A stretch of DNA of 64,000 nucleotides from Dirofilaria immitis (lineage: Eukaryota > Nematoda > Chromadorea > Rhabditida > Onchocercidae), in contig JAKNDB010000098.1 of the NCBI GenBank assembly GCA_024305405.1, positions 3,715,501 to 3,779,500 on the forward strand, given 5' to 3'. Every line of letters begins with the position of its first letter. The first letter of the stretch is position 1. The notes beneath the pieces are model-generated. The model ran no database searches. It worked only from the letters and a program-made list of their open reading frames with translations, and was not told the origin of the DNA. Made by a program: the position numbers and the translations under genes. Shown here one piece after another: positions 47,704 through 61,949 of this stretch.

Positions 47704-49429
47704 TCCAGACAAGAACAAGATTTTTCTTTTCAGACTGCTCTTAATATATCAAAGGAAGTAAAAGAATAAGGATACATAATAATAATTTAATGTGGTATCA
47801 GAAACCAACAGAATTTCCACACAACCTAAAATGACACACATTAGAAATTTCAAATTTTAAACATATTTTCGCATCTAAATTCCATCATTATTCATTGATA
47901 ATGCAGTGAACATATGTTGGAAGTATTTAATTTTCTTTATTTTACAAAATGTTTGAAGAATTAGTGAAGAAAAGCGATTATTAAAAGCAATGTAAAAATA
48001 ACTATTTAAATAGCATCCTAATCATATTATTATTGATAATAATATCAAAAAATATAATGTAACCAAATTAATATACTGCAAACTAGTTAATTAATTAACA
48101 TTATTGACTCGATCTAAAGTTAGAAAAAATCAGAGATAAGTCCTGGCAAAAAAAAATATATGAAAATGTACAGATAAGAATGAATAATGAATTCTACGAT
48201 AATTAAAAGATTGAAATTGAAAGAAAATATAATAGATGAAATATTTAAAATATTTTTTTGACTCTCAAAATTACAATATTCTTTTACAATGATACTTATG
48301 TCGTCAAATCACTACCTAATGGAATGAAATTCAATTAAATTCAATAATATTACAGGAAACAACTAACATTAATCGCAGAATATTAAAACAGAAACTCAAA
48401 ACTATGCAAAATACTAGAATTGAAAGCTCAAATTTGCACGAAATATTAAAACTGCAAGTGATGAAATGTAAATTTTCAGAAAGAATTCGAAATGACTAAC
48501 TGCATATTTGTTCAAGCATTGAAGTGATTATGGTTAAGATAATTAGATGATATAATTCGATAGAAAATTATTGTTGCAGAGTAAATCTTGCTATCGTCTA
48601 AATATGATGCACAAAATAAAATAGTAAGAATGAATGTACGACGTCTAAGGAACTAAAATAATTTATCAGTAATATAAGGAAGGAAAAAAATATTCGGATG
48701 ATCATTCTCGACAACATTACAAATAATTGACGTATAAACTAAATGTATCAAAAAAAAAAAACAAAGTATGGAAAAATAGTGAAAATAACATTACATGTGA
48801 AAAATAAATAATAAATTGCAGCCAAATGATAATGCTTGTATTTTATCAACAATATGATAATGGAATATTAGGTTCTGCATTCTTAATGCATTCTAACTTT
48901 TACAGATTCCTATTTATTTTCACTTTTATCTAAATATTTATTTATTATATATGGTAAAATTATTTCTGCAAAATACATGCAAACATACAAATATGTTCAA
49001 ACAAATAAATACGTGCAACTGTACAGAGACATTCAAATATACGAATACTTGCGAACGTGCAAATACGTGCAAATATTACAATACATTGTAAACATGCAAA
49101 TACGTGCGAGTACATAAAGAAACGTGTGTTTTGCAAATACGTGCAAATATAAAGAATTATTACAGACATATTTCATGCAACAATCAATAATAATAATAAT
49201 AACAGTAGTAATTTAATTAAACAATAGAATGATAATCACTTTGCAATAAGCATTTGTAATTAATCGTCCTAATAATATCAATTGAATGAAAAAGGCAAAA
49301 GTTTAGTGAAGCAACAGGGAAAGAGAGACAAAAGAGACCTTCATTTCCCTTCTTTGTTACGTCTTCCTTCCATACCAATGAATTAATTTGTGAAAATATA
49401 TGCCAGCAAAACACATGTCAACAACTCAT

Positions 49430-49445
49430 CCATGCACATGCACAT

Positions 49446-49489
<44 letters not shown>

Positions 49490-49720
49490 ACACACATACA
49501 TATATATGTACGGATAAATACACACACATAGATACATATAGCATGCAATTAACACATATTTATATGATACATAAATGTATAAATATATATATATTTATAC
49601 ACACACACATACACAGCCATACAGACATACACACACACACACACACATAACACGTAACACGTCACACGTAGATACCCACACGTAGACACCCACGCATACA
49701 CACATATCTACAATGACATA
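49430..49720. repeat. (CA)n microsatellite cluster
   Basis: Runs of ACACAC at 49446-49500 and 49600-49650, with CATA, CGTAGA and TATA variants between them. The ORFs across it (His/Thr repeats) are artefacts. Confidence 0.95.
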
Positions 49721-50197
49721 TATATATAAATAAATGTATATAATGTATAGATGAATAAAACTGGACGATCCCTAAAACTACTCATCGCGACAGCAGCAAT
49801 AAATGCAGAAGAAGAAGAATAAAGAAGAGAAGGATGAATTGTGCAGCTGGCGAATGTCCAGCCGCCCCCTCCCATATCGATTGAGTGGTGTCTTAGGCAA
49901 ACAGGGCACATCCTCTATATCTCACTATTATATTACTATTTATATATATATATGTATGTATATATATTCAACACTCTATATCACCTGCTTAACACGGTCA
50001 TTCATTCATTCCATTCACTCATTCATTCATTCCTCTCTCATTTTCTAAATCTTTAATGACTCCTCCCCGAGATATCTCGGGTATATATAAATTTCTCAAT
50101 AATGATTACTAATAAATGGATTATATGGTTTCGTTCATACTTTGAACTATCATCCTTCATATCCCATTTAACATATTATTTCTTATAAACATTTATA

Positions 50198-50480
50198 TAT
50201 GTATATATACATCATATACATACATATGTATACATACATACATACATACATACATACATACATACATACAGACATATATATATATATAATGGAATTGAGG
50301 ATTGGTGCTGTTGTGTTATTATATCACATACGTACATACATATACACATATATACATATATATATATATACATATACATACACACACATACACACCACAC
50401 ACACACACACACACACACATACATACATGAATATACACGCAAATACAGACATAAATATAGATAGACGGACAAACACATAA
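50198..50480. repeat. (TACA)n / (CA)n microsatellite cluster
   Basis: About 11-12 units of CATA/TACA at 50220-50270, an AT run, then mixed TACA and a CA run at 50380-50420. Confidence 0.95.
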
Positions 50481-50635
50481 CACATACATATACAATCATC
50501 ACCTTCCTTTCGTCCTTCCTACGTTGACATCGTTTTTGGGATGGATGGGGAGGGGATCGAATGGCTTGATAGGATTGTCACCCATTCTTTTCTACTACCA
50601 ATTTCGTTCAACAATTTACAATGATGATACGACAA

Positions 50636-50657
50636 CATGCAATGCATGCATTGCATG
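50636..50657. repeat. Perfect 22-bp palindrome
   Basis: The sequence from CATGCAATGCA to TGCATTGCATG equals its own reverse complement over all 22 bp. It contains three ATGCA-type words. It lies about 2.9 kb upstream of the SSBP start, beside a GC-richer island. Confidence 0.9.
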
Positions 50658-53600
50658 CAATTGCGAGGGAACGTAACATAATGCATTACTTCTTTGCATG
50701 CTATCTATAACAATACCACATCATACTATAGAAAATAATTTTCACTTGAAATTTACAAATTTAAACTAAATATTATTTATAATAAAATTTAAATTTTAAT
50801 AAACAAAATGATAAACAAAATGATAAATGATAAGATGCATACTGATTAAAAATGATAAATTGTATGTAAACTTTAAAAATTAACCCTATGAAGGTCACCA
50901 GGTATCAATCATCATCATCATTTCAATCATCATCATCATTTCTGATGAAAACTGATTCTGATCCTTTCCTCTCTTTCTTTCCCTTTAGCATCTTGCACTT
51001 CCTTTTTTTTTCCTTTTTTTTTATAAAATGAAGATTGTAAGAGAGAATTGTGTTCTTCCGTTAAAAAATCTCAATAAATCAATCAATCATTCTTTATTAT
51101 CATCTAATCATATCATATTAGCATAAAATGAGTAAATATGCAAGTTTATTCGTATAAAATAATTGATAAGAATAATAATAATATATAATTATATCCTATT
51201 TTATCATTAATTATTTTATCATTAATTAATTATAATTCAATTTTTTTTTTTTTATCAATTGAATACTAAAGAAAGCAAAAAAAAGAAAGAGGGGAAAAAA
51301 AATTCTTGGCTTCTTAGCTTCCAAGGGCAAATATTTCATCATTGCTGTAAGTCTTTCGATTTTAGAGCTTGGCTAAAAATTTTCCATATTATTTATCAAC
51401 TTCTGATAGATGGAGAGAGAAAAAAAAAAAAATTCTCTCTTCCTACCTACTACTTCACTCTTTTACATCATTCAATTTTGGCCTAACTAAACGTTGAAAA
51501 AAATTCTTCCCAACGGAATTCTCTGAATAATTTTTTTTTCTGTTGCTCAAATAAATACTAACTAAAATGGAATAAAATATTCCATTTGGGAAATGGCTTG
51601 TTAGTGATTATTATCATTTAACAAATTTAATTCTTATATATCAAATATGATGCAAAATAATAATTTTTAAAAAATAAGTTTCAATCATTCATTTGTTGTT
51701 ATTTTTGATGCAAAAAAAAATTGAAATTTATTTCGAAAAATTTAATAGAATAATTTGAAATATTTTATTATAAAATAGGAGAGAAAAAAAAAGTAATCAA
51801 TAAATCTTTTTAATATGATAATATGATATAATAGTTAAGTTAATAATGTTATCAAATTTTTCTATTTAATATTGATAATATAGAGTAAACGTAAATAAAC
51901 ATTAGTAATCAATTTAAAATATTTATTGAAAAATAGAATGTTAAAAATGATAATTATCAAAGAAATTTCTAGCAAAAAGTTTTCAGAAGCAATCATTTAA
52001 TTGAACAACAAACAAAAAAAAAAAAAAAGAATAAATGAAACGATCAGTTCAAATATTTTTAAAATAATTGCCTATTCAATATAAAGAATAAATCTTCTTT
52101 CTAATCATATTCAATAAACCTTTATCATAACTATTCATCTATGCCTATCATCAACAAAAATCTTTAAACGATACATGCAACTATGATAATAGATGCAAAC
52201 AACATAATTACAAATTACATATATATATATATATATATATGTAGATATTTATATAGATATATATTTAACTTTGATATATTTATATAATTTCTTACATCAC
52301 GAGATTGTCCTATTATTTAAAATCTCGAGAACCAAAAGATTAGTAATTTAAAAAAACGTTTTGAGAAATCGAATAATTAGAAAAGTAAGCAAACAAATAT
52401 TTACAAATTTTTTAATATTAAATTAATTAAGAATTCTAATTGAAATTTCATTAAATTTTTAATTATTTTTTTCTAAGAAAAAAAATAATTATTTTTAGAA
52501 AAATAAAATACTAAATTTTCTACAACTATGTCGTTGATAATAATTTTTTGGGAGAAAGGTAAACAAATTAAAACAAAATTCTTTTTAGTTTAAAGTTGAG
52601 AAAAGACAAATTGATAGTTTCTTTTTTTTCTTTTTTCTTTTCTTTTCTTTCTATCAAATAAACTAAAATTAAATTAATTTCAAAAATTTGATTTTAATAA
52701 GAAAGACAAAACGATTCCAATTAATCGTTTTCGTTTTTCTTTTCTTTTCTTTTTCTTAGCAAACTACAAAATTTTTCCAAACTAAAATTTCTCATTTTTG
52801 TTTATTATAAAAACAACAAAATCGAATGAATTAAATTGAGGAGGAAAAATATTTTGTTAAAATTTTTTCGTTTTTTTTTTAGATAAAAATAATAGCCTAA
52901 AATTGGCTAATATAATTTATTGGCCAATGAATATTAGCTATACAATTAAATAATTTTATATTTGTTCTAACTTTTAGTTTATTTATTTAGCTTATCAAAT
53001 TTAAAAATGATACATAAATGTTTTATCATAAATTTATCATTGAATACTGATAAAAGATAATCGAAATCAAAATGTTTAAACAAACAAACAAAATTATTAT
53101 TATTATTATTTTTTTTCAACAATTATACATCATTTAAAGAAAGAAAAGGAAAATATTTTAAGAAAAAGGAATATTTTAGAAATAATTGAAATATTCTAAA
53201 AATATGATCGATTCATATTTTTTTCTATTATAAATTTATTAAAATAAAAATATTATTCAATTGCTTGAGAAAAGATAAGTGAATGAAATTTCAAATTTCT
53301 CCAAGCTATATATGATTGATAATAAATCCTCAACCTTATGATTTATGATCAATGATCATTTTTATGCTAATCATAATGCAAAAATAATAAATCAAAGTTT
53401 AGATGAAAAATTGTATCAGCAAGATTATACGCAAATCATTTTTGATGAAATCATAAATCATTGCTCCACGAATTTATCAATCCTTACCTTGCTAATAATA
53501 CTTAAGAAATACGATAATATATACATATATTCTAATTTGACCTATAACCTGTCTTAAAGTAAAAAAAAGAAAAAAAACTTTGATCAGTAATGATTCATTT

Positions 53601-55409
53601 AAACTTTATTTAAATATGAAAATTATGTAAATAAATTAAAGTAAACAAATAATAATAATCCATCAAAAAAAAAAGTAAACAATCCGAATAGCAACAAATA
53701 TGATTATATAATCGAAACAAACAATAAATATTATGCGAAAAATTTGCAACATATGTTTGAGTTAAAATTTCAAATGAAAAAATATTTTTACTAAAAACTT
53801 TTCGATGACGTCAACAAATGTTTTGTTAATGCATTATTGGCCTATAGTTTATTGGCTGCTATCTTGGCTGCAATTCTCTTGGCTTGCTAAAGAAACAACC
53901 TTCAAAATGGAATAAAATAAGAGAGATGTCTGAAACGATTACAAAAGCGATAAATAGATATTTTTGATAAAAAAGAAAAAAAAGGAAGTGAATTATCATT
54001 TTTGTTTAAAGCAACAAAAAAAAAAGGAATTTTTTTAAATCACATTTTCAATACATTTTTTTTCTATCGCTTTCTCTTTTGTTTAAAAATAGAAAATTTT
54101 TTTTAATTCAAGTACAATATATTATTAGTGAATTAAAAGTTAATAAATCATTAAAGATCATAATCATAATATTGCCCAATATATTTAATCGCTTTTATAT
54201 TTTATGAAAATAATTTGCTATTAAATAAGATTATAAGATTAAATAAGATTATGATCATTTTAAAAACAATACAAATAATATCACATTATGATGCTTTATT
54301 TTATTACATAAACATTCCGATCTTAAAGCATTCAATTTGTTTAATATAAAAAGCTAACTTCTTATTTAAATGATGATAAATGATAATAAATATCATTAGC
54401 ATTATAACGATCATTAGCTAAACATTAAAATTTGTAGTAATATAACAAAAAAAAGTTTATTTATTTTTGGCCATCAAATTTTATCTCGCTGCATGATACT
54501 TGTTGTTGACAAAAATTTAATAATCGAAACTAAGATATCATCAAAAATCAAATATACGATCAAGATCATAATAATGCCAAATAATCGGAAAGAAGTAAAC
54601 AAATCATAGTCCAGAAAATTTAACGAAATTTTAATTTTATTATTTGCATGTAAGCAATACATGCGATAGATTACTACGTTGCAAGATGAAAATGATCAGA
54701 AAGCCAACTGCAAATAATAATTATTTATCTGTTATCATTCGATGGTAATAATATTTTACTGTATCGCAGTGAATTTATTTATTGATAAACCCTATCAAAT
54801 TATTTCCGCAATTGAAAATTATTTATGCAAATCTGATCAAATTCATAAAAATCGTTATTCCTGATGTTCCTATTCAGAAATTAAAATTATGATCAACCAT
54901 TTTTTAATCTCTTCATGCTATAGAACATTTTTCATTTCTCTTTTTTTTTTTTTTAATTTTCATTGATAATTTTTTTACTCACGTTGTTACGAGTACAAAA
55001 ACTTTTTAATATCCTGATGTGTTCAACTTAATCCATTTAAGAATGACTGAACTATGCTAGCATTTTCATCAAGCAATAGTTATCATCGCTCGAATAGTTT
55101 GCTAAATTTAAATGAATTCATAGAAATAATTATAGATCATAAATCAGATCCCAATTCAGCATTTATTTTATAATTGCACTGAAAGAAATTAAAAGGAAAA
55201 ATAAAAATCACAATAGGCTAATAAATAGTTATCATAAAAAGCTAATAAACATTTATCACAATATTGGCATATATAACTGCATAGTATTAGTTACAAGACA
55301 ATAATACTTTAAAAAGATTGGTAAAAGAAACAATAACATTAACTAGTTATTAGTTTTTTCTTCATATTTATTAGCATGAACTTCTTCCTTCGCTATATCT
55401 TTTAACATT

Positions 55410-57613
55410 CTAATCAACACTATCGGATGAACTGTCACCACCATAATCTGCTATTAATGCTAAAGGTTTACTGCATAGATCCGGTTTCACATCAGAAACA
55501 AATTCCTCTTTGATATTTGTTAACTTCATCTGATCAGGATACAGCAATTCTATGCTTCTACATTTGATATCATCCAAATTTCCCTGAAAATTTATATTAA
55601 TAAAAACGTGGTTTTTCAAATTTTAAAATATTTGAAACATGCCACAATTATTGAAAGAAATAAATAGAAGCAAAAAAATAAATTGTTACGAAAAAGGGAA
55701 TTTCTGATTCACTTCGGATATCAAAAACTATTCCTATTAATTTGTTTAGTATGAAGACAGTAAAATGTATAAATAATTACTTTATTCGAAATATCCATTT
55801 CATTGTGCTCTTCATTTTCGTACTTCAATCTTTTGATAATACCAAGATTCCCAGCTGTTATTTGTTCCTGACCGCTATGCGTAGGTGACACATTGTCAAA
55901 AACAGTCCGTTCATTTTTATGAAGTTTCATTGACAGTAACTGTTTTTGCGTCACATCATTCTTTGTTGAAGTTGATGGTTGACTACTTGAAAATATCGGT
56001 TTGTTCAATATCGCTTTGCGCTTCTCTTCAAGCTGTTCTTCAGAAACTGAAAAACAGTACCATGAATATAAAGAAAATAACATTCCTTTGTACTGGAAAA
56101 ATAAATTGCATAATTTTCAAATCCAAACATTATGTTAAGTTAAAACTTATCCCAAACAGGGAAAAGTTTGTTACTTACAAAATTACAAAAACCATAAAAC
56201 TTTTCCAGTAGAATATAGTAAAAGGCTCCTTCAATATCTTTAAAACAAGCAAGTAATGTTAAAATGTTACGTAAATTTCATCTTTTTATATCGCAGAACT
56301 GCAGCAGCGAGTTTTTGTCTTCAATACTTTCTGGCACCAGCTTGATATTCAAAGACATTCTCTTCAACAAGTCTTCATCTCTAATTCGTCCTTCTCTCAA
56401 ATTACCTTTTTCAAGCTGAAAAAAGCAGCGTGAAGAACAAGACAAACTGATCCAGAATAATTTTAATCTAAAAAAAATGCAACCTTGAATGATCGTCTTA
56501 AAGCCTGATTAGCGGCAAAATCATCTCGCATTCTTTCTTGAATCCATTCCAATTTACCAATTTTATCAGCTGAGCTTGCTGCTTTCTCTTTATCTTTCTC
56601 CACATGTTCAACCTAAATTTTATAATTTATTCATAAAATTCGACACAATAATTAGAACCTGAACATTTAACGTCGTCTAGACAGTGTCTAATTTTATCTC
56701 CATTTCCTTCTAAGTGATTTATTCCTCTTACTTCCTGCTACCTTTCATATTATTCAAAATCCATAAATAAACTTAATATATAAAATCACTACAACATGGC
56801 AAATCAAAACTAAACCTGGAACATTCGATCTCCTTCCAACTGTCTATTAAAACCTCGATCAACCGCTCCAAGCTGATCGATAGTAGATGGATCATACCGT
56901 TTCTCTTGTCGACGACAGCCTTCCACAAGTTCATAATCAAAGTGCTAGAGAAGTAATACTTTTCGCTTCAAAATAATGCAAATATAGCACATTAAATTTA
57001 AGAAAAATAAAATAAAAGTAAAACAATACGAAGAAAAAAAAGAGTTCAGGACAAAAAAACCTCCGAATCTGAAAAAATTTTTAAAAATACTTCTAAAAAA
57101 TAACCTCAGGATCAGTGCGTATGACGAAATAATTGCTACACAAATGGCATTTCATACGGAATTCATATAACGGTGTCGTATAATACATTCCGATTTTCTT
57201 TTTTCGGCATTATATCGTACACCCATTCCAACATGATTGTTGCAACCAAGACACCAAATATTAAATGGCATTTCAAAACTGAATATTCAAGAAATAAAAT
57301 TCAAGTATTTTACAATGATTTGATATAGAATAAATCAATGACTTTCTAAGAGAAATAATTCACAGCCTGTAAGAAAACACTTTTTTAATGAACCTATGAT
57401 TGACTAAAACATAAAAATAAATAATTGATAACAACATCTACATCTATATTTCAAGAAGTTAAATATAACAAACCGTATAATGAGAATTCCTTGTTTGATT
57501 TTTGCAGCACGTTCTCGTAATGCATGTGTACCATGGTAGCTATTTAAACTTTTATGTTTCTTATAATCAAAATCTGGCGGATAGTAAAAATTTTGTCCTT
57601 TACGTTCACCCAT
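55410..57613 (-). CDS. YJU2B: YJU2B/CCDC130, spliceosome-associated protein
   Basis: Homologue of the Cwc16/Yju2 family, zinc-binding proteins acting around spliceosome catalysis. Exons: 57474-57613, 57105-57278, 56816-56944, 56484-56612, 56415 to about 56295, 55781-56046 and 55410-55583. The start MGERKGQNFYYPPDFDY is the hallmark N-terminus of CCDC130. Exon 2 has FEMPFNIWCLGCNNHVGMG and MKCHLCSNYFVIRTDP, giving the two Cys pairs (CxxC twice) that bind zinc. Exon 3 has ELVEGCRRQEKRYDP. Later exons are charged and helical, with IKLVPESIEDKNSLLQF matching the family near the end. The C-terminus is YGGDSSSDSVD. One A is missing in exon 2 (near 57203). The 3' end of exon 5 is not resolved: no good GT donor in the right phase is seen. 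A strong acceptor 3 nt before the ATG suggests trans-splicing. Confidence 0.92.
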
Positions 57614-57615
57614 AT

Positions 57616-57628
57616 CCTGGAAAATTTC
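57616..57628 (-). promoter_or_regulatory. Candidate spliced-leader acceptor of YJU2B
   Basis: On the minus strand TTGAAATTTTCCAG is followed by GATATG, so the AG lies only 3 nt before the start codon. So short a 5' leader is typical of SL1 trans-spliced nematode mRNAs. Confidence 0.65.
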
Positions 57629-58758
57629 AATTAAAAATCAATTAAATTATAGAAATATCACGTGAAAACCGGAGATTAGAAAACAGCATTTCTTTATTCA
57701 AGAAATATGTTAAAATGATCAATTACGATAGTTAAACGTAACTATATCCTCTTTTCAGAATTCATTTGGACAGTATCAATGAAAACATCGGTATAGTTTG
57801 TCCAAACTATACATTCACTTTTAGTAGTTTCATGACCCTTGTATTAAAAATGAAAATATTCTTCTGTAGCAATTACAGTTAGATGAAGAATTCGAAATTA
57901 CTTCAGCAAATTGAGGTTTTATTTTAAACGATGCCTACAAGAAAATAAGATAGCACCATCCAAACTAGCACAAATTATACCCGCTATTTTCCGGAGTGCA
58001 ACTTATATATATAATTCATAAAACTAATAAAATTATAAATGCATAAAATTTCTTAATATCTGACAACAAAAGAAAAAGCAAGAACTATTATGCTACATAA
58101 CGGGTAGACAGTTCACAGAAATTTATGGATCAATACGATCCTGAAAAGCGCCAAAATGTTTGTATTTCACAAAGAAAAGCATTAAATATAAATCGAAACT
58201 AAAATAAAAACAAAACAGTATGAGCTCAAAAATAAAAAATACATATTTATGAAGCAATCGCTAAAATATTTCTGATAAAATATGAGCCTAAAATATGCAC
58301 ATAACATTTAATTACATCGTATAATGAACCCAATATTCTATCTTAAATGCTTGGCACGGTTAATTCATGCAATTGTACGACAAAAATGCTCAATAAAATG
58401 AAAAGTTCCGAATAAAATATGATTGTGAATTTTTTCATAGTAAGCCTAATTAGGAAGTGAAATTCATTCGATTACGGTTAACAGCACGGTTAATTTATAG
58501 TCATAATTTTCAACTAAATAGCAAATATAAAACGTCATAAATGAAATACATTATATATATATATATTGTTATACAAGCAAAACATCTAATTAAGATCATA
58601 AAGCTAGTGTGCAGTATAGAACACTCTTATTACAATGAGGCATTAATAATATAAGATTGCACAGTAAAAGAAGTACAATAAAATACAACCGATTTGAAAT
58701 ATCTTAACTTTAAAATATTAAACTATGAAACCTAAAAGAATCTAAAATAGTTATGAAA
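57629..58758. other. Intergenic between YJU2B and the glucuronosyltransferase gene
   Basis: AT-rich, with a short AT run at 58552-58566. It holds the 3' UTR of the glucuronosyltransferase gene. No exon is recognised. Confidence 0.5.
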
Positions 58759-60883
58759 TTAACAGACAGCATCGGTTTCGACGTTATTTAATAAGCCTTG
58801 CCAAAATTTTAATTTTTCTGGCTGCGAAAGCAAAGCTCGCTCTGTTCTAGTATGCCAAACATATACCTTCGTACAACCATCAGCTTTCAGTTCCAGATCG
58901 CTCCTTTTTAAACCCAAAGTAGTAAGAAAATGAGATTCCTGAAAAAAAAATAGGAGAACATTTTTTTCCTTGCGTAATCTGAACAGCGCTAAACATTGGA
59001 AGTATAAAAAATATGTATATAAATAATGCAAATACTGTAAGCATTAAAAATAAAAAAATATACAAATATGCACGCAATAAAGAATGAAACGAACTTGATA
59101 ACCACGGGGAACATCATATGTAAAGAATGCATTAGCATCAAGTGCTAAAGATAAATTGATTGCAAATGCTGCCATATCGATCGGAAATGGTCGTTCTGGC
59201 TTCCACAATGAATTAAATGACACATTTTTATCTAAAAAAGAAAATGAAATTCATCATGAGAAAGGATACAAAAAAGAAAAAAATCAAGTGAGCCGCATAG
59301 AAAGAACAATATAACAGCAAATAAAAACAACTATATACACACATAGAGAAAGAAGGTGTCAATATTGATGAACCTCATTTCTGTAATGAATTTAAAGTGA
59401 TTATGATAAGTAAATAAATGACCTTCTGAAAGTCTAGCCATTTCAACAATTAAACCACCAACAAGACCGACTGGCCATACACCCACTCTTTCTACAGTTC
59501 GCATTTCATCAAATAATCTCCAATCATAGGTATTGTCATCATCACCGAAATATACAACTCCTCTTCTTAAATTGTGTAAATTTTTCCTAAAATACTTTAT
59601 TAGTGATATTTCAGTGAAACACATTAGGTTCTGCGAAAAATTTAATTGAGTTTTCATTTTTCACTAATATTTCTTTAATATTTTGCTGCAAATAGCGATA
59701 TCATCAGTGACTACAAAAATCATAAAAAGAAATCACAAGAAAAATTTTTTCAAACACTAGATACAAAGTTTACAATGTAATAGAAACTAAAACGAGATTT
59801 CGGACTTTTTAAATTGCATGATTCCTCATTAAGTTTAAAAAATTAAAAATATTTAGGATATTTGCAAGATATTTGAAATTTTCGGATCTACGATGCAATG
59901 AATAAAAACTTTTCATGGAGAATTTGAAAAACGGTAATAAGCATTAATAGGATAAATCTAAAATTCAAAATACTAAAAACTTTTTGCTAAACTAATTATT
60001 CTTCTCTTTTAGGGAAAAAAAATCACTACAACTATAAATATAAATGAATAAATACTGCTGAAATGAAACTGACGCACCTCAACCATAATAGAGCTTTATT
60101 TCGTTGAACCACTCCTCGTGGTACTTTCCAGTTCGGATCTGTTTCATTCGGCTTTTTTCTGGAGGTGTAAGCGCATAAAGATGAGTAAATCTAATATGAT
60201 ATCTTTTGAAAATATCAGCAATGAATGGCGATATGTTATTCGCATCCTCAACTACAATCCAATGTAAATTGGGCACATGCGCTGAAAAATGCTTCAGTAG
60301 ATTCTGAAATCATAAAAGTAATGCATCAAATTGGTAAAACACTGAACTCCAAAAATCATCCAACAAACACACCCAAAGTTTGTGCTAGGCGAATCAGATC
60401 AGCTTTCTGTGTTGGTCGTCGATAAGTTGGTGTTATAAAATAAATAAATGGAAGACTTTTTCGAATTTCTGCTAAAGGTATTCGGTCACGAACTCTGGAA
60501 ATGAATTTAAACTTATAATACTTCATATAAAAAAATCGTTGTGGTTACATAATAAATTTTGAAAAATTGATCGTGTAAAAGGCTTCATCTCAGAATTAGA
60601 ATTTAAGATTTTTCATTCTAATCTGAAATTCCAAGAAGAAGAATGGTAACTAACAAATTATGAATACGCTGCAATTTCCCTTCCATTCGATAAGTTTCTT
60701 TTTCCTGCATCCAAATCTTCTTATTCAATTCTTCGCGTTTTCTTATCAAAGTATCGATTTCGGCAACAAGCATAAATTTCTTTTCATCCAAATTTTGCAG
60801 TTGCATCCAGAAAACTGCCACTTGTGCAATAAAAATAGGCCCACAGCACATATAATTTTAAAAACGAGTTTCTCATCCAACAT
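58759..60883 (-). CDS. sqv-8: Galactosylgalactosylxylosylprotein 3-beta-glucuronosyltransferase (GAG linker)
   Basis: Family GT43 enzyme that adds GlcA to Gal-Gal-Xyl on proteoglycan cores in the Golgi, completing the glycosaminoglycan linker. Six exons: 60655-60883, 60373-60494, 60078-60281, 59423-59586, 59095-59231 and 58759-58938. The product is 345 residues after restoring two missing bases: a G in exon 1 near 60837 and an A in exon 3 near 60159. It is type II: a short cytosolic start (MLDEKLVFKI), one membrane helix (PIFIAQVAVFWMQL), a coiled stem, then the catalytic domain. Motifs: FITPTYRRPTQKADL, NLHWIVVEDA, DPNWKVPRGVVQRN, VYFGDDDNTYD (DxD metal/UDP site), VWPVGLVGG, KPERPFPIDMAAFAINL and VYVWHTRTE (acceptor side). 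sqv-8/B3GAT3 is the likely orthologue; another GT43 paralogue (glct type) is possible. Confidence 0.92.
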
Positions 60884-61444
60884 ATCGACGATTCGTTTAT
60901 CCACTCGAAAGGATTTCAACAAAACATAAACAATATTTTCGAACAGGATATCAAATACAATACAGCAAGATAATCAGTATTAATAAAAAAATCCTGTCAA
61001 AAATATACTGGACAAAGTCGAATGCTTTACAATATACTATTACTTTTTAGAGTGACACATATGATTTAGAACATTTAGTAATATTAATATAATGTAAGTA
61101 AAATACTTATCCAAAAATGAGCCAAGTGGAACTAAAATTTGAACTATCCAACTTAGAATTTATATTTATATGGATAGATAACATGTAAATCAAAACTTTC
61201 AAGAGGTAAAGAAAACAGATATAATATGAGCTTTACTTCATCGTATATATTAACACGCAGTTTGTTTTATAACAAAAGTTTCGTGAGATTCATTTGTGAC
61301 CATGTTTCTAGCATTATTGCCTTTGATTTTTCGTCTCTCTGATATTTAGCTTCACCAAAGATACAGAAAAACTTTTTCGGACAAATGAATTAAGTGAAGG
61401 AATATACATACATATATATAGAAAACTATATATATATATATATG

Positions 61445-61489
<45 letters not shown>

Positions 61490-61949
61490 CTCTTTTCAGC
61501 ACAATGAATAAAACCTTTTATACAACTTTTTATACAAATGAAGCGTAAATTGACGAAAGTTCTTAATTTAAATTCGCGAACTATGGAAATGTTCATCAGA
61601 GGAAACTTTATGGCAAAGTTCATCAAAGAAAACTCTGTGCAGATTATTTACATTCTAACATGACAAATACATTACAAAGATTTCATATAATCCTACGATA
61701 TGACCAAAAATTCAATGAAATTATAAAATATGCATTACATAAGTGATGCGCAAATCATAATGTATCAAATATTTCGAGGAAATTAATGCACTAACCTGTC
61801 TCCTTTATCATGGGCAAACTGCTGATTTAATTGGGCAACTGTTCATCAATCAATCATCAAAAGCATATCTAGAAGCTTACCAGATATCGGAGAAATAAAA
61901 ATCAATAGGAATAACAATTAAAAGAAAAGACATAAGAGAAAAATATTCA
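60884..61949. other. Intergenic between the glucuronosyltransferase and DNAJC9 genes
   Basis: About 1.1 kb, AT-rich, with no exon recognised. Same-strand neighbours lie about 1.1 kb apart, too far for a tight operon. Confidence 0.5.
61420..61486. repeat. (TA)n-(GA)n compound microsatellite
   Basis: A TATATA run (61428-61451) leads directly into about 17 GA units (61452-61486). Confidence 0.95.

Larger units (their letters stand above)
47704..55409. other. Long gene-free region upstream of SSBP
   Basis: About 7.7 kb without a recognised gene. 47704-49400 is AT-rich. 48960-49160 has irregular repeats of GCAAATACGTGCAAATA. 49430-50500 is microsatellite-rich. Two GC-richer islands, 49840-49915 and 50500-50590, may hold 5' UTR exons or promoter parts of SSBP, which is read towards lower coordinates. 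50900-55409 is AT-rich with many A and T runs. Confidence 0.5.

Noticed and set aside
49390..50502. Several ORFs of His/Thr/Tyr/Val repeats
   Set aside because: They are translations of CA, TACA and TATA microsatellites on both strands.
61314..61626. Ser-Leu-repeat ORFs
   Set aside because: They arise from the GA and TA microsatellite at 61420-61486.
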